Counted from the stretch's first letter, positions 25,732 to 36,034 are shown. The stretch is 64,000 nt of DNA from Candidatus Terasakiella magnetica (GCF_900093605.1 NZ_FLYE01000023.1:208224-272223); one strand, 5' to 3'. Notes: generated by a model not told the origin, from the letters alone. Program-made: numbers and translations.

Positions 25732-27867
25732 TGTGGGCATACGGGTGAAGCGGTCATAATGGCAAAAGCCGTTTTTACCATCTTGCTTGGCCCCATACAT
25801 AGCCACATCGGCAAAACGCAGCAGCTCATTGGCGTTGGAGGTATCGCGTGGCATCAGGGCAATGCCGATGGAGGCAGAAACCGCCATTTTATCTTCCTTA
25901 AAAGTGGTCTCTTTGGAAAGCTCATTGATAATTTTATGAGCGACATTTTCTACCCCTTCAATTGAGGCGGGTTCGTGTAAGATGACAACAAATTCATCCC
26001 CGCCCAATCTGGCAGCCGTATCACTTTGACGGATATGTTCTTGCAGGCGTTTGGCAGTGATTTGTAAAACATGATCCCCCGCATCATGACCATAGGTGTC
26101 ATTGACCTGTTTAAAGCCATCGAGATCAATGAATAAAAGGGCCAGGCTTCTTTTTTCACGAAGGGCGAGCGACACGGCATTTTCTAACCTGTCTTCTAAC
26201 AGGCTGCGGTTGGGCAGTTTGGTTAATTGGTCAAAGTTGGCTTGGCGCCAAGCCTCATCCATCTCCACCTTAAAATCGGTAATGTCGCGGTTTACAGCCA
26301 CAAAATGGGTGACCTCACCAAAAGTATCCGTGATGGGGGAAATGAGGCATTCTTCCCAGAAAAGCGTACCATCTTTCTTGCGGTTTAAAAGCTCACCATG
26401 CCATTCATCACCCTGAAGTAAAGTGTTCCAGATGTCTTTATATACCTCTGGTGCGGTATGGCCTGATTTTAAAAGACGCGGGGTTTTTCCAATGACTTCT
26501 TCCTCGCTATAGCCTGTTACCTCACAAAAACGCTTGTTCACATATTCAATGCGACCTTTCTTATCGGTGATAAGGGTCGTTGCCGGGCTGTGAGTTACGG
26601 CTTTGGACAGCTTATTGAGTTCGCTTTCGCGTTGTTTGCGATCTGTTACATCAACAAAAGTGACAATCGCCCCAATGAGCTTATCTTGTTCATAAACAGG
26701 AGAAGCAAAATATTCGACCGGAAAAGAGGCACCATCTGATTTTTTGAAAAATTCATTGTCACTGTAATGTTCTTTGCCATCTTGAAAACATTGTACAATC
26801 GCGCAGTCTTCTTTTTGGCTGGGGCGCAGAGGGTGGATGTGATGACCACTTACATGATGGAAGTCTTTGCCAAGAATGTCTTGGGTTGAGGGCAGTTTGA
26901 AAAGGCTGGCGGCTTTAGGGTTGGCAAATGTGCAGACCCCATCAGTATCAAGCGCCACAATCCCTTCAGCAGAAGCATCAATAAACCGCCTGAATTGGGC
27001 TTGGGTTTCATGACGTTTGCGTGATTCTTCGCGTAAATCCTGTGTGCGCAGATGAACAATTTCTTCTTGGCGTTTGTTGACATCAATCAATAAGGTCAAT
27101 TGGTGGCGCAACCGCTTTAGCCCCATTAAAGTCAGGCTGCATAACAGTGCCCAGATGCTTGCATGTAAAATAATCTGGTTCTGTATCTGTTGGTCTTGTG
27201 CCGACATATAAGACGTTGCGTTAAAGGATACGCTAATTCCACCGCGCACATCGCCGACTTGATAGCCTTGATGCTCATGGCAATCAAGGCAGGCATTTGC
27301 GGTCATAAGCGGGGCCATGTAACGAAAACTTTGAACATCTGCAAATTCAATAAACTCAAACCGTTCTTTTGCCGTTTCTTCAAAGGATTTAAGTGCGCGC
27401 TTTTCCCATTCATCGGCCACATTACCCGGATTGATGGGGTTAAGGCTGGTCAGATGGATAAGTGTATCGCTGTTTTCCTTAATGACGCCCGCAATCTGCC
27501 TTGTCATATAGGCCGGATTGAGTTTTGTGAGTTTGCGCCCCTTGGTGGTCACAATGTCTTTTTGCGGGTCTTTTAAATAGGGGTTAGATGGGCTTTTATC
27601 GGTGGTTTCAACATAAACGCCGCCGTGACGTGCATTCCACAAACGCACATCTTCAACCATCGAAAAGATAAAACGCCCTTTATTGGCAGCTGTTTCAAGG
27701 GTGAATTTTTCAATCTGTGTCAGGTTGTGGAAAAGGGATAGAGCGACAATCAAGCTCCAGATCAGAACTGGGATTGCCCAAAAGGCAGGCATGAGGACGA
27801 ATTTATTGATTGAGGCCTTGTGGTCCCATTGAATAGCGTCAGAGAGATTCTTTGCACTATGTTCCAT
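25720..27867 (-). CDS. Diguanylate cyclase with c-heme DUF3365 sensor and PAS domains
   Basis: A 715-residue inner-membrane signalling enzyme. TM1 is at about 24-46; a periplasmic Tll0287-like/DUF3365 domain (about 50-225) carries the covalent heme motif CLDCH (Cys193, Cys196, His197). TM2 (about 230-248) follows, then a coiled coil, two PAS domains (about 290-415 and 420-535) and a GGDEF domain (about 545-705) with an intact RLGGDEF active site. There is no EAL domain, so it should only make c-di-GMP. The heme suggests sensing of a gas or redox state. It stands alone, transcribed away from a coiled-coil gene. Confidence 0.92.
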   Translation of the reverse strand: MEHSAKNLSDAIQWDHKASINKFVLMPAFWAIPVLIWSLIVALSLFHNLTQIEKFTLETAANKGRFIFSMVEDVRLWNARHGGVYVETTDKSPSNPYLKDPQKDIVTTKGRKLTKLNPAYMTRQIAGVIKENSDTLIHLTSLNPINPGNVADEWEKRALKSFEETAKERFEFIEFADVQSFRYMAPLMTANACLDCHEHQGYQVGDVRGGISVSFNATSYMSAQDQQIQNQIILHASIWALLCSLTLMGLKRLRHQLTLLIDVNKRQEEIVHLRTQDLREESRKRHETQAQFRRFIDASAEGIVALDTDGVCTFANPKAASLFKLPSTQDILGKDFHHVSGHHIHPLRPSQKEDCAIVQCFQDGKEHYSDNEFFKKSDGASFPVEYFASPVYEQDKLIGAIVTFVDVTDRKQRESELNKLSKAVTHSPATTLITDKKGRIEYVNKRFCEVTGYSEEEVIGKTPRLLKSGHTAPEVYKDIWNTLLQGDEWHGELLNRKKDGTLFWEECLISPITDTFGEVTHFVAVNRDITDFKVEMDEAWRQANFDQLTKLPNRSLLEDRLENAVSLALREKRSLALLFIDLDGFKQVNDTYGHDAGDHVLQITAKRLQEHIRQSDTAARLGGDEFVVILHEPASIEGVENVAHKIINELSKETTFKEDKMAVSASIGIALMPRDTSNANELLRFADVAMYGAKQDGKNGFCHYDRFTRMPTSQD

Positions 27868-28105
27868 TCCTAGCGTCCACTTGCTTTCTTTTTGTGGATT
27901 AGGTCAATCCTAACACAATCGTATGCTGTTGCCTCGTTAAAATTAGTCTGCAAAGCCTTTTTTTGTGGCGTTTCTTTTCACTCTATGTAGACTATCTGCT
28001 AAATCATGGAAAACCCATGTCTTTGTCCAAGGAACTACTGATGCCTGTGTTTGAAAAAACATTGATTTTGAAGCATAATCTCTTTCGAGAAGGGAAGGGA
28101 TTCGC

Positions 28106-28795
28106 ATGAGCGGAACAGCGACCATAGCCATTACAGTTGGCGTTGCTGTTGCTGTTTTAGTTGGCTTTTTCATTGTCTATTATTTGGGCAATGTTGCAAA
28201 TTCCATCTACGACATAAAAGTCGGTGTGCGCAAAGACTTTGAGAGCAAAGTCAAAGAGCTTCAGGAATGGATTGATAACGACACCAAACAGCGTATCAAC
28301 TGGATGCGTGATGAAAATAAGGAAGAGGGCAAACGTTTTAAAGAGTCCATGGAAGGCCATCTAGAAGAAACCTTTATGGAAATGGAAAAAACCATTGAAC
28401 GTTTGCGCGCAGATGTAAACTCACTACAGATGCAGGTCAATAACCTTCAAGACGGCAAGGGCGTTAAGGTTAAAGTCAGTGATGCCCCACCGATGAACCG
28501 CCCCAAAGCTGAAAAAGAACCAATGGGCATTGGTGATGTTGAGCTGGCTAGAACAGGAATGCCGGAGGCTGAAGAAGCCCCCGATATGGCAGCCCCTGTG
28601 AAAAAAGAGGCTGATGAGGGGAAGGATGCGATTAAAGATAAGCCCACACCACCACCACCGCCTAAATCTTCAAACCAACCAGCTGGTCGGGCTTCCGTTG
28701 AAGAAAAAGCCAAAAAGAAAAAGAAAAAACGCAGAAATCCTGATGCTTTTGAATCCTTTGATAGTTTTTCTGAAGATTTTAAAAGCGGGCGATAG
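28106..28795 (+). CDS. Membrane-anchored coiled-coil protein, unknown function
   Basis: A 229-residue protein with one N-terminal TM helix (about 7-30), a charged coiled coil (about 40-120), an acidic/proline-rich linker with a run of six prolines, and a very basic Lys-rich patch (about 204-211) before an acidic Ser/Phe tail. No family is recognised. The topology suggests an inner-membrane anchor with a cytoplasmic rod. A GAAGGGAAGGG ribosome site precedes the ATG. The neighbour downstream is another single-TM protein, so they may be co-transcribed. Confidence 0.75.
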   Translation: MSGTATIAITVGVAVAVLVGFFIVYYLGNVANSIYDIKVGVRKDFESKVKELQEWIDNDTKQRINWMRDENKEEGKRFKESMEGHLEETFMEMEKTIERLRADVNSLQMQVNNLQDGKGVKVKVSDAPPMNRPKAEKEPMGIGDVELARTGMPEAEEAPDMAAPVKKEADEGKDAIKDKPTPPPPPKSSNQPAGRASVEEKAKKKKKKRRNPDAFESFDSFSEDFKSGR

Positions 28796-28894
28796 GCGCT
28801 GCATTGGGTAAGCGAAAAAAGAAGTTCCTTCCAAGGGGCCATTTTGCTAAAAGAATCACACTTTTTTTGATGCTGTAAGGAACCTTTCAAACAG

Positions 28895-29164
28895 ATGTTT
28901 GGATTTAGCCCCAATAAACTCTTATTTACCGTCATTATCATCGCGGCTGTCTGGTACGCCTTTAAATGGCTGGGCCGTATGCAGGAACGCCAAGATAAGA
29001 CACCTAAAAACGTATCTCGTGATCAGGGGGAAAGCCAAGCACCGCAAGCCTCTCCCAAAGATGCAGAATATGAAGAACTGGTGGCTTGTTCTAAATGTGG
29101 TGACTATGTCATTGCCGATAAACGATCAGGCTGTGGCAAAGACGGTTGCCCCTTTGATAAATAA
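28895..29164 (+). CDS. Small membrane protein with C-terminal zinc-ribbon-like motif
   Basis: An 89-residue protein: one TM helix (about 8-26), a polar linker and a C-terminal Cys motif CSKCGDYV ... CGKDGCPF (four Cys, about 65-86) likely to bind zinc. It has the AAGGAA ribosome site. The family is found as an uncharacterised protein upstream of glyQS in related bacteria, but I cannot name it. Position suggests co-expression with the preceding coiled-coil gene. Confidence 0.75.
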   Translation: MFGFSPNKLLFTVIIIAAVWYAFKWLGRMQERQDKTPKNVSRDQGESQAPQASPKDAEYEELVACSKCGDYVIADKRSGCGKDGCPFDK

Positions 29165-29177
29165 TGTTGAACATTGC

Positions 29178-29207
29178 TTGACCGCAGGCTTTAATTTCCG
29201 CTAATTT
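29178..29207 (+). promoter_or_regulatory. Possible sigma-70 promoter of glyQS
   Basis: TTGACC (29178-29183) and TAATTT (29202-29207) are separated by 18 bp and lie ~50 bp ahead of glyQ. The match is moderate. Confidence 0.35.
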
Positions 29208-29253
29208 CGGCACTGCAAAAATCGGTATTTCGAACCTCTTTTCTAAGATTGTG

Positions 29254-30147
29254 ATGACCATGGGCACGACACCCAATAAAAAGACCTGTTTTCAGAATTT
29301 GATCCTCTCGCTTCAGAATTTCTGGGCCGAGAAGGGCTGTGTAATCCTGCAACCACTTGACATGGAAGTTGGCGCGGGTACATTCCACCCAGCGACGACC
29401 TTGCGTGCTTTGGGGCCAAAGCCATGGAAAACGGCTTATGTGCAGCCTTCGCGCCGCCCGGTTGATGGGCGATATGGGGAAAACCCAAACCGTTTGCAGC
29501 ATTATTACCAGTTTCAGGTGGTTTTAAAACCTTCACCATCAGACTCCCAAGAGCTGTATCTTGAATCCCTTAAACATCTGGGTATCGATACCGATTTGCA
29601 TGATATCCGTTTTGTGGAAGATGACTGGGAAAGCCCGACACTGGGCGCATGGGGCCTTGGCTGGGAAGTTTGGCTGGATGGTATGGAAGTCACCCAGTTC
29701 ACCTATTTCCAACAGGTCGGCGGGATTGAATGTGATCCGGTCGCTGTGGAGCTGACTTACGGTCTGGAACGTTTGGCCATGTATATTCAGGGCGTTGAAA
29801 ATGTCTATGACCTGGACTTCAACGGTGAAGGCGTCTCTTACGGTGATGTGTTCTTGCAAAATGAGCGTGAGCAATCGGCCTTTAACTTTGAACATGCCAA
29901 TACCGATATTTTGTTCCAGCATTTTCGTGATGCCGAAACACAATGCTCACATCTGTTGAGCCTTGAGGAACCGCTTGCACTGCCCGCTTATGAACAATGC
30001 GTGCGTGCCAGCCATACGTTTAACCTTCTTGATGCCCGCGGTGTAATCTCCGTGACAGAACGTGCTGCCTATATCGGTCGTGTACGGACAATGGCGAAAG
30101 GCTGCTGTGAAGCCTGGATGAAGACCCAAACGGTTGAAAAGGCGTAA
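29254..30147 (+). CDS. glyQ: Glycyl-tRNA synthetase alpha subunit
   Basis: A 297-residue class II aminoacyl-tRNA synthetase subunit that, with GlyS, charges tRNA-Gly. The start of the core ([18 protein letters not shown]), the motif [21 protein letters not shown] and the motif with [16 protein letters not shown] are typical of GlyQ. Three start codons (GTG 29251, ATG 29254, ATG 29260) lie close together without a clear ribosome site; I give the first ATG. glyS follows after 6 bp. Confidence 0.95.
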   Translation: MTMGTTPNKKTCFQNLILSLQNFWAEKGCVILQPLDMEVGAGTFHPATTLRALGPKPWKTAYVQPSRRPVDGRYGENPNRLQHYYQFQVVLKPSPSDSQELYLESLKHLGIDTDLHDIRFVEDDWESPTLGAWGLGWEVWLDGMEVTQFTYFQQVGGIECDPVAVELTYGLERLAMYIQGVENVYDLDFNGEGVSYGDVFLQNEREQSAFNFEHANTDILFQHFRDAETQCSHLLSLEEPLALPAYEQCVRASHTFNLLDARGVISVTERAAYIGRVRTMAKGCCEAWMKTQTVEKA

Positions 30148-30153
30148 AAAGAA

Positions 30154-32238
30154 ATGGCTGAATTATTACTCGAACTTCTCAGTGAAGAAATCCCTGCCCG
30201 TATGCAGGTGCGCGCCGCAAACGACCTAAAACGTTTGATGAGCGAAGGGCTTAAAAAAGCTGGTCTGGAATTTTCTGAGGCCAAAAGCTTTGTCACACCG
30301 CGCCGCTTGACCTTGGTCGTTGATGGCTTGCCGGAAAAACAACCTGATGTGCGAGAAGAACGCAAAGGCCCCAAAGTCGGTGCGCCAGAACAAGCTATTA
30401 ACGGCTTTTTGGGCTCAACGGGCCTGACGCTGGATCAATGTGAAATCCAAGAAGGTAAAAAAGGCAGCTTCTATGTGGCTGTGATTGAGAAAAAAGGCCA
30501 AGACACCATTGCGGTTCTGCCTGAAATCATCATTGCAGCCCTAAACGCATTGCCTTGGGCGAAATCCATGAAGTGGGGGGCAAACTCTTTGCGTTGGGTA
30601 CGCCCCTTGCAAAATATCCTCTGTATCATGAATGGCGCGGTTGTACCGTTTGATTTTGGCCCTGTAACCTCTTGTGGTTATACACGTGGTCACCGTTTCT
30701 TGGCGCCAAATGATTTCTCGGTTGATGACTTTGCCAGCTATGCAACGCTGCTTCGTGAACATAAAGTCATTCTTGATCAAGAAGAGCGCAAAGCCTCTAT
30801 TAAAGAGCAGGCAGAAAAAGTTGCCCGCGAACAAGGCTATGTGCTCAAGGATGATGAAGGCCTCTTAAATGAAGTGACAGGTCTGGTTGAATGGCCTGTT
30901 GTTCATGCAGGCCAAATTGATGATGAATTTATGGCTGTGCCGCAGGAATGTTTGATCACTTCCATGCGCTCTCACCAGAAGTATTTTTCTTGCCTAAAAG
31001 AGGATGGCAGCCTTGCCCCGCGCTTTGTTGTGGTGGCAAACAAGGTGGCTCCTGATGGCGGAAAAGCCATTATTGCAGGTAACGAGCGTGTGTTGCGCGC
31101 GCGTTTGTCTGATGCGAAATTCTTCTGGGATCAGGATTTGAAAAAGAATCTTGAAGACCTGCTGCCTAAACTGGATGACATGCTGTTTCATGCCAAGCTG
31201 GGCTCCATGGGCCAAAAAGTTGCCCGTATGGAGAAACTTTCTGGCGAGCTTTCAGAAATGATTGAAGGTGCTGATTTGGGCACCACCTGTCGTGCCGCCC
31301 ATTTGGCAAAAGCCGACCTCGTTTCTGAAATGGTTTATGAATTCCCTGAGCTTCAAGGCATTATGGGTGAATATTACGCTGAACATCACGGTGAAAGCCC
31401 GCTGGTTGCCCAAGCGATTGCGGACCATTATGCTCCGCAAGGCCCAAGTGATGCCTGTCCATCTGCACCAAACTCGGTTGCGGTGTCTTTGGCGGATAAA
31501 ATTGATACATTGGTGGGCTTTTGGTCTATTGATGAAAAACCAACCGGATCAAAAGACCCGTTTGCCCTGCGTCGTGCAGCGCTGGGTGTGATCCGCTTGA
31601 TCCTTGAAAATAACCTGCGTTTGAACCTGTTGAAGGTCTTCTCAGAAGCCCATACGGCATTTTCAACGGTGAATGGGTTGAATTCTGTTCCGTCCAACAC
31701 GGCGCAGAATGAACAAAATCTGCTTGATTTCTTTGCTGATCGTCTCAAAGTTCACTTAAAAGACGAAGGAATTGCGCATGATATGATTACGGCTGTTTTC
31801 TCCAAAGGTGGAGAAGATGATCTCGTGCGCTTGTTGGCGCGCGTTAAAGCCCTAAAAGAATTCCTGTCATCTGATGACGGGGCGAATTTGGTCGCGGCTT
31901 ATCGCCGTGCCATGAATATTGTTCGCATCGAAGAGAAAAAAGACGGTGTTAAATATAACGAAGCTGTAGAAGCATCTCTTTTGGAACAAGATGAAGAACA
32001 AAAGCTGTTTGAGAAGCTGGAACCAGTCATGGGGACTCTGGGATCTGCTCTTAAAGAAGAACGTTTTGCTGAGGCAATGGCGGCGCTTGCCACATTGCGG
32101 GGACCGGTAGATGCGTTCTTTGATAAGGTGACGGTCAACTGTGAGAACGCTGATGTACGTGCCAACCGTTTGCGCCTTTTGTCGCAAATCGGCCATGCAT
32201 TGGACGGGATTGCAGATTTCTCTAAGCTAGAGGGATAA
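30154..32238 (+). CDS. glyS: Glycyl-tRNA synthetase beta subunit
   Basis: A 694-residue beta subunit of the heterotetrameric glycyl-tRNA synthetase. It starts [17 protein letters not shown], the family signature, and contains the HD-like region and a C-terminal DALR-type anticodon-binding part ([12 protein letters not shown]). It is cotranscribed with glyQ. Length is normal for the family. A palindromic repeat follows the stop codon. Confidence 0.95.
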   Translation: MAELLLELLSEEIPARMQVRAANDLKRLMSEGLKKAGLEFSEAKSFVTPRRLTLVVDGLPEKQPDVREERKGPKVGAPEQAINGFLGSTGLTLDQCEIQEGKKGSFYVAVIEKKGQDTIAVLPEIIIAALNALPWAKSMKWGANSLRWVRPLQNILCIMNGAVVPFDFGPVTSCGYTRGHRFLAPNDFSVDDFASYATLLREHKVILDQEERKASIKEQAEKVAREQGYVLKDDEGLLNEVTGLVEWPVVHAGQIDDEFMAVPQECLITSMRSHQKYFSCLKEDGSLAPRFVVVANKVAPDGGKAIIAGNERVLRARLSDAKFFWDQDLKKNLEDLLPKLDDMLFHAKLGSMGQKVARMEKLSGELSEMIEGADLGTTCRAAHLAKADLVSEMVYEFPELQGIMGEYYAEHHGESPLVAQAIADHYAPQGPSDACPSAPNSVAVSLADKIDTLVGFWSIDEKPTGSKDPFALRRAALGVIRLILENNLRLNLLKVFSEAHTAFSTVNGLNSVPSNTAQNEQNLLDFFADRLKVHLKDEGIAHDMITAVFSKGGEDDLVRLLARVKALKEFLSSDDGANLVAAYRRAMNIVRIEEKKDGVKYNEAVEASLLEQDEEQKLFEKLEPVMGTLGSALKEERFAEAMAALATLRGPVDAFFDKVTVNCENADVRANRLRLLSQIGHALDGIADFSKLEG

Positions 32239-32255
32239 GACTGTTTCCTTAAGTT

Positions 32256-32309
32256 CGTCATCCCCGTGCAAGCGGGGATCTAGATCCCGGATTACGGTTT
32301 GGGATGACG
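32256..32309. repeat. Intergenic palindromic repeat, copy 1
   Basis: A ~54-bp element bounded by CGTCATCCC and its complement GGGATGACG, with inner hairpins CCCCG/CGGGG and a GGGATC-TA-GATCCC palindrome. Such GTCAT...ATGAC elements are dispersed in many alphaproteobacterial genomes. A diverged copy is at 35971-36020. Confidence 0.7.
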
Positions 32310-32344
32310 GTGATACTGTGATCGAACTTGAGAGGCAAAAGATC

Positions 32345-35026
32345 ATGACTAAATGGGTTTATACCTTCGCAAAAGGTAAGGCGGAAGGCCGTGCCGATAT
32401 GAAGGAATTGCTGGGTGGCAAAGGTGCCAACCTTGCAGAGATGAGCAGCCTTGGTATCCCTGTACCCGCAGGATTTACCATGACGACCGAGGTCTGTACC
32501 CATTTCTATGATAATGACAGAACATATCCCCAAGACCTTGAAGAACAGGTCTTAACAGCGCTCGCTGAAATTGAAGTCCATATGGATGCCAAATTTGGCG
32601 ATGCTAAAGCCCCCTTGCTTGTTTCGGTAAGAAGTGGCGCACGTGCCTCCATGCCCGGCATGATGGATACGGTGCTTAACCTTGGCCTAAATGATGAAAC
32701 GGTTGAAGGGCTTGCACAGCAATCGGGTGATACGCGGTTTGCCTATGATAGCTATCGCCGTTTTATTCAAATGTATTCAGATGTGGTCCTTGGTGTGGAC
32801 CATTACATCTTTGAAGAGCTGCTTGAATATTATAAGGACGAAAAAGACTATAGCCTTGATACGGACCTCACAGGGGAGGATTGGAAAAGCCTGTGTGATC
32901 AATATAAGGAAAAAGTCCTTGAAGAAATGGATGAAGACTTCCCCCAAGACCCCAAGGTTCAGCTTTGGGGCGCTGTTGGGGCGGTGTTTAAATCATGGAT
33001 GAATGCGCGGGCTAACACATATCGCATCTTGCATAATATCCCGGCTGAATGGGGCACGGCTGTGAACATTCAGGCCATGGTCTTTGGCAATATGGGCGAA
33101 GATTGCGCCACAGGTGTCTGTTTTACGCGCAACCCCTCAACGGGTGATAAGCATTTCTATGGTGAATATCTGATCAATGCCCAAGGTGAAGATGTGGTGG
33201 CTGGTATTCGCACACCTCAACCGCTGACCATCTATGAAAAAGAAGAAAGCGGCTCAAAACTGCCGAGCATGGAAGAAGTCATGCCCAAGACTTTCGCGGA
33301 ATTGGTCACGTACCGCAATAAGCTTGAGGCCCATTATAAAGACATGCAAGACATGGAGTTCACCATCCAGAAAGATACACTCTGGATGTTGCAGACCCGT
33401 GTGGGCAAACGCACAACCAAAGCCGCCTTGAAAATGGCAGTGGATATGTGTGAAGAAGGCTTGATCACTAAAGAAGAAGCCGTCATGCGCCTTGATCCGC
33501 ATTCACTGGATCAGTTGCTCCACCCAACGCTTGATCCTGATGCCCCGCGCGATGTAATCAGCCGCGCTTTGCCAGCCTCACCCGGTGCGGCAACGGGACG
33601 GATTGTTTTTTCTGCTGAAGATGCGGAAAAATGGGTCAAACGCAAAGAAGAAGTCATTCTTGTGCGCACAGAAACAAGCCCTGAAGATATTGGCGGTATG
33701 CATGTGGCAGAAGGGATTTTAACCACCCGTGGCGGCATGACCTCCCACGCCGCTGTTGTGGCGCGTGGCATGGGGACACCTTGTGTTTCTGGTGCAGGGG
33801 ATATGCGGGTTGATTATAAGGCCAGAACGCTCACCAGTTTTGATGGTAAAGTCTTGGCTGAAGGCGATGTGATTACGCTGGATGGATCAAACGGTGAGGT
33901 GATTTTAGGCACCGTGCCAACAATCCAGCCAGAACTTTCCGGTGATTTTGCCAAGCTCATGCATTGGGCCGATGACATTCGTGAACTTGGCGTGCGCACC
34001 AATGCAGAAACCCCAAGTGATGCGGAAATGGCGCGCAAGCTTGGCGCAGAAGGCATTGGTCTGTGCCGCACAGAACATATGTTTTTTGAACATGCGCGAA
34101 TCAATTATGTGCGCGAGATGATCTTGGCGGATGATGAGCGCAAGCGCCGTGAGGCCTTGGGCCATATCTTGCCGTTTCAGCGCCAAGACTTTGAAGAGCT
34201 CTTCCAGATTATGGAAGGCCTGCCGCTTACCATCCGCTTGCTGGACCCACCGTTGCATGAATTTCTCCCCCATAGTGAACATGACATGGAAGAAGTGGCG
34301 AAAATCGCCAATATGTCGGTTGAAGGGGTGAAAGAACGCGCTGCTGAACTGGCTGAACAAAACCCGATGTTGGGTCATCGCGGTTGTCGTTTAGGGATTA
34401 CTTATCCTGAAATTTACGAGATGCAGACCCGTGCAATTTTCGAAGCCGCCTGTAAGGTGACAAAGGCAGGTGGCAAGCCTGTCATGCCAGAAATCATGAT
34501 CCCGCTTGTCGCCATGAATGCGGAGCTGGAGCGTTTGAAAGTTGTGGTGCAAAACACAGCCAAGGAAGTCTGTGAGGCCGAAGGGCTCGAGATTGACTAT
34601 ATGGTCGGCACTATGATTGAGCTGCCACGTGCCTGTTTGCGCGCTGGTGAAATTGCTCAAGCCGCTGAATTCTTTAGCTTTGGTACCAACGATTTAACCC
34701 AGACAACATATGGGCTGTCGCGCGATGATGCCGGGCGCTTCTTGCGTGTTTATCAGGAAAAAGGCGTGATTAATGTTGATCCGTTTGTTTCCATTGACCA
34801 AGACGGCGTAGGTGAGCTCGTGCAAATGGGGGCTGAGCGTGGTCGCCAGACCCGCCCAGATATCAAGCTTGGTATTTGTGGGGAACATGGTGGTGATCCG
34901 GCTTCTGTGGCTTTTTGTCATAAAATTGGCTTGAGCTATGTTTCATGTTCACCTTATCGTGTGCCCATTGCCCGTCTGGCTGCTGCACAAGCGGCCTTGG
35001 GGTTGGACCCTGCCTCACAGGATTAA
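32345..35026 (+). CDS. ppdK: Pyruvate, phosphate dikinase
   Basis: An 893-residue enzyme that interconverts pyruvate + ATP + Pi and PEP + AMP + PPi in the cytoplasm. The order is the N-terminal ATP-grasp domain, the central swivelling domain with catalytic His468 in GGMTSHAAVV, and the C-terminal PEP/pyruvate TIM barrel (GICGEHGGDPASV with its catalytic Cys). I chose the ATG at 32345 (MTKWVYTFAKG), with GAGAGG upstream; the GTG at 32318 overlaps repeat-flanking DNA. A meaB-type gene follows after 3 bp, so the two form an operon. Confidence 0.95.
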   Translation: MTKWVYTFAKGKAEGRADMKELLGGKGANLAEMSSLGIPVPAGFTMTTEVCTHFYDNDRTYPQDLEEQVLTALAEIEVHMDAKFGDAKAPLLVSVRSGARASMPGMMDTVLNLGLNDETVEGLAQQSGDTRFAYDSYRRFIQMYSDVVLGVDHYIFEELLEYYKDEKDYSLDTDLTGEDWKSLCDQYKEKVLEEMDEDFPQDPKVQLWGAVGAVFKSWMNARANTYRILHNIPAEWGTAVNIQAMVFGNMGEDCATGVCFTRNPSTGDKHFYGEYLINAQGEDVVAGIRTPQPLTIYEKEESGSKLPSMEEVMPKTFAELVTYRNKLEAHYKDMQDMEFTIQKDTLWMLQTRVGKRTTKAALKMAVDMCEEGLITKEEAVMRLDPHSLDQLLHPTLDPDAPRDVISRALPASPGAATGRIVFSAEDAEKWVKRKEEVILVRTETSPEDIGGMHVAEGILTTRGGMTSHAAVVARGMGTPCVSGAGDMRVDYKARTLTSFDGKVLAEGDVITLDGSNGEVILGTVPTIQPELSGDFAKLMHWADDIRELGVRTNAETPSDAEMARKLGAEGIGLCRTEHMFFEHARINYVREMILADDERKRREALGHILPFQRQDFEELFQIMEGLPLTIRLLDPPLHEFLPHSEHDMEEVAKIANMSVEGVKERAAELAEQNPMLGHRGCRLGITYPEIYEMQTRAIFEAACKVTKAGGKPVMPEIMIPLVAMNAELERLKVVVQNTAKEVCEAEGLEIDYMVGTMIELPRACLRAGEIAQAAEFFSFGTNDLTQTTYGLSRDDAGRFLRVYQEKGVINVDPFVSIDQDGVGELVQMGAERGRQTRPDIKLGICGEHGGDPASVAFCHKIGLSYVSCSPYRVPIARLAAAQAALGLDPASQD

Positions 35027-35029
35027 TTG

Positions 35030-35968
35030 ATGAAGACAGTTGATTTTGAAAAACTGAAAAGCGGTAAAAAAGCCGCTATGGCCCGTGCCTTGGCACAGGT
35101 GGAACGCGCCCCTGATAGCCGTGAAACCCTTGATTTGCTCAATGCCGCTTATCAGGAACCCCAAGGCCATGTCATTGGCATAACGGGTCCACCGGGTGTG
35201 GGAAAATCAACTTTGACCAATACATTGATTGCCCAGTGGCGCTCTATGGGGCGCACGGTTGGGGTGATTGCGGTTGATCCCAGTTCAAAGCGCACGGGTG
35301 GCGCTTTGCTGGGGGATCGCACGCGTTTTACAACAGACCCGGATGACCAAGGTATTTATGTGCGCTCCATGGCGGCGCGCGACCGTTTGGGCGGTCTGGC
35401 AGGGTTAACCGTTTCCGGTATGGTGTTGATGCGCGCTGTTTATGATGTGGTGCTGATTGAAACCGTTGGGGTGGGGCAATCTGAAACCGATATTGTCGGG
35501 GTGGCGGATACGGTCTTATTTTGTGTGCAGCCCGGCTCTGGTGACAGTTTACAGTTTATCAAAGCAGGCATTGTGGAAATCCCTCATATTGTGGCCATTA
35601 CAAAGGCCGATATGGGCGCACCCGCACGCCGTGCAGTTGCCGATATGAAAGGCGCGCTTAACCTTGCGGGGCGTCAAGGGGCGGACCCTTGGGATATTCC
35701 GGTTTTATTGCTGTCTTCCATGCAGCAAAAAGGCATTAAAGAACTGGTTGATGCTTTTGATACACATCTGGAATTTTTAAAAGACAATAGCCTTTTAAAT
35801 GATGCACGTCATATTCAGGCCAAGCAATGGTTGGAAGAGGCTGTGCGCGAAAAATTTGGTCGTGTTGGCATGGGGAAGGTAGAAGATCAGCTAGCAATTA
35901 GCGCTGAACACTCCCCATTTGAACGTTTGTTCGATATCTCTCAAGAGTTTGAAAAACGCTGGAGCTAA
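35030..35968 (+). CDS. meaB: MeaB/ArgK-family G3E GTPase
   Basis: A 312-residue GTPase chaperone of the MeaB/ArgK family, which protects and loads B12-dependent acyl-CoA mutases. Walker A GPPGVGKST is at about 44-52, VDPSSKRTGGALLGDRTR is the switch region, ETVGVGQSE the Walker B area and ITKADMG the base-recognition motif. The ATG at 35030 directly follows the ppdK stop. No mutase gene is within the window, so its client must be elsewhere. A strong hairpin follows the stop. Confidence 0.9.
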   Translation: MKTVDFEKLKSGKKAAMARALAQVERAPDSRETLDLLNAAYQEPQGHVIGITGPPGVGKSTLTNTLIAQWRSMGRTVGVIAVDPSSKRTGGALLGDRTRFTTDPDDQGIYVRSMAARDRLGGLAGLTVSGMVLMRAVYDVVLIETVGVGQSETDIVGVADTVLFCVQPGSGDSLQFIKAGIVEIPHIVAITKADMGAPARRAVADMKGALNLAGRQGADPWDIPVLLLSSMQQKGIKELVDAFDTHLEFLKDNSLLNDARHIQAKQWLEEAVREKFGRVGMGKVEDQLAISAEHSPFERLFDISQEFEKRWS

Positions 35969-35970
35969 CT

Positions 35971-36020
35971 GTCATTCTGGCGCAGGCCTGAATCTAGACA
36001 CTGGCCTGCGCCAGTGTGAC
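35971..36020. repeat. Intergenic palindromic repeat, copy 2 (also a likely terminator)
   Basis: GTCA and TGAC ends enclose a perfect 12-bp stem, CTGGCGCAGGCC / GGCCTGCGCCAG, with a 14-nt loop containing TCTAGA. It shares the GTCAT...TCTAGA...TGACG layout with copy 1. It lies between the convergent meaB and fecR-like genes and could end both transcripts. Confidence 0.7.
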
Positions 36021-36034
36021 GTTATGCCAAGGCT

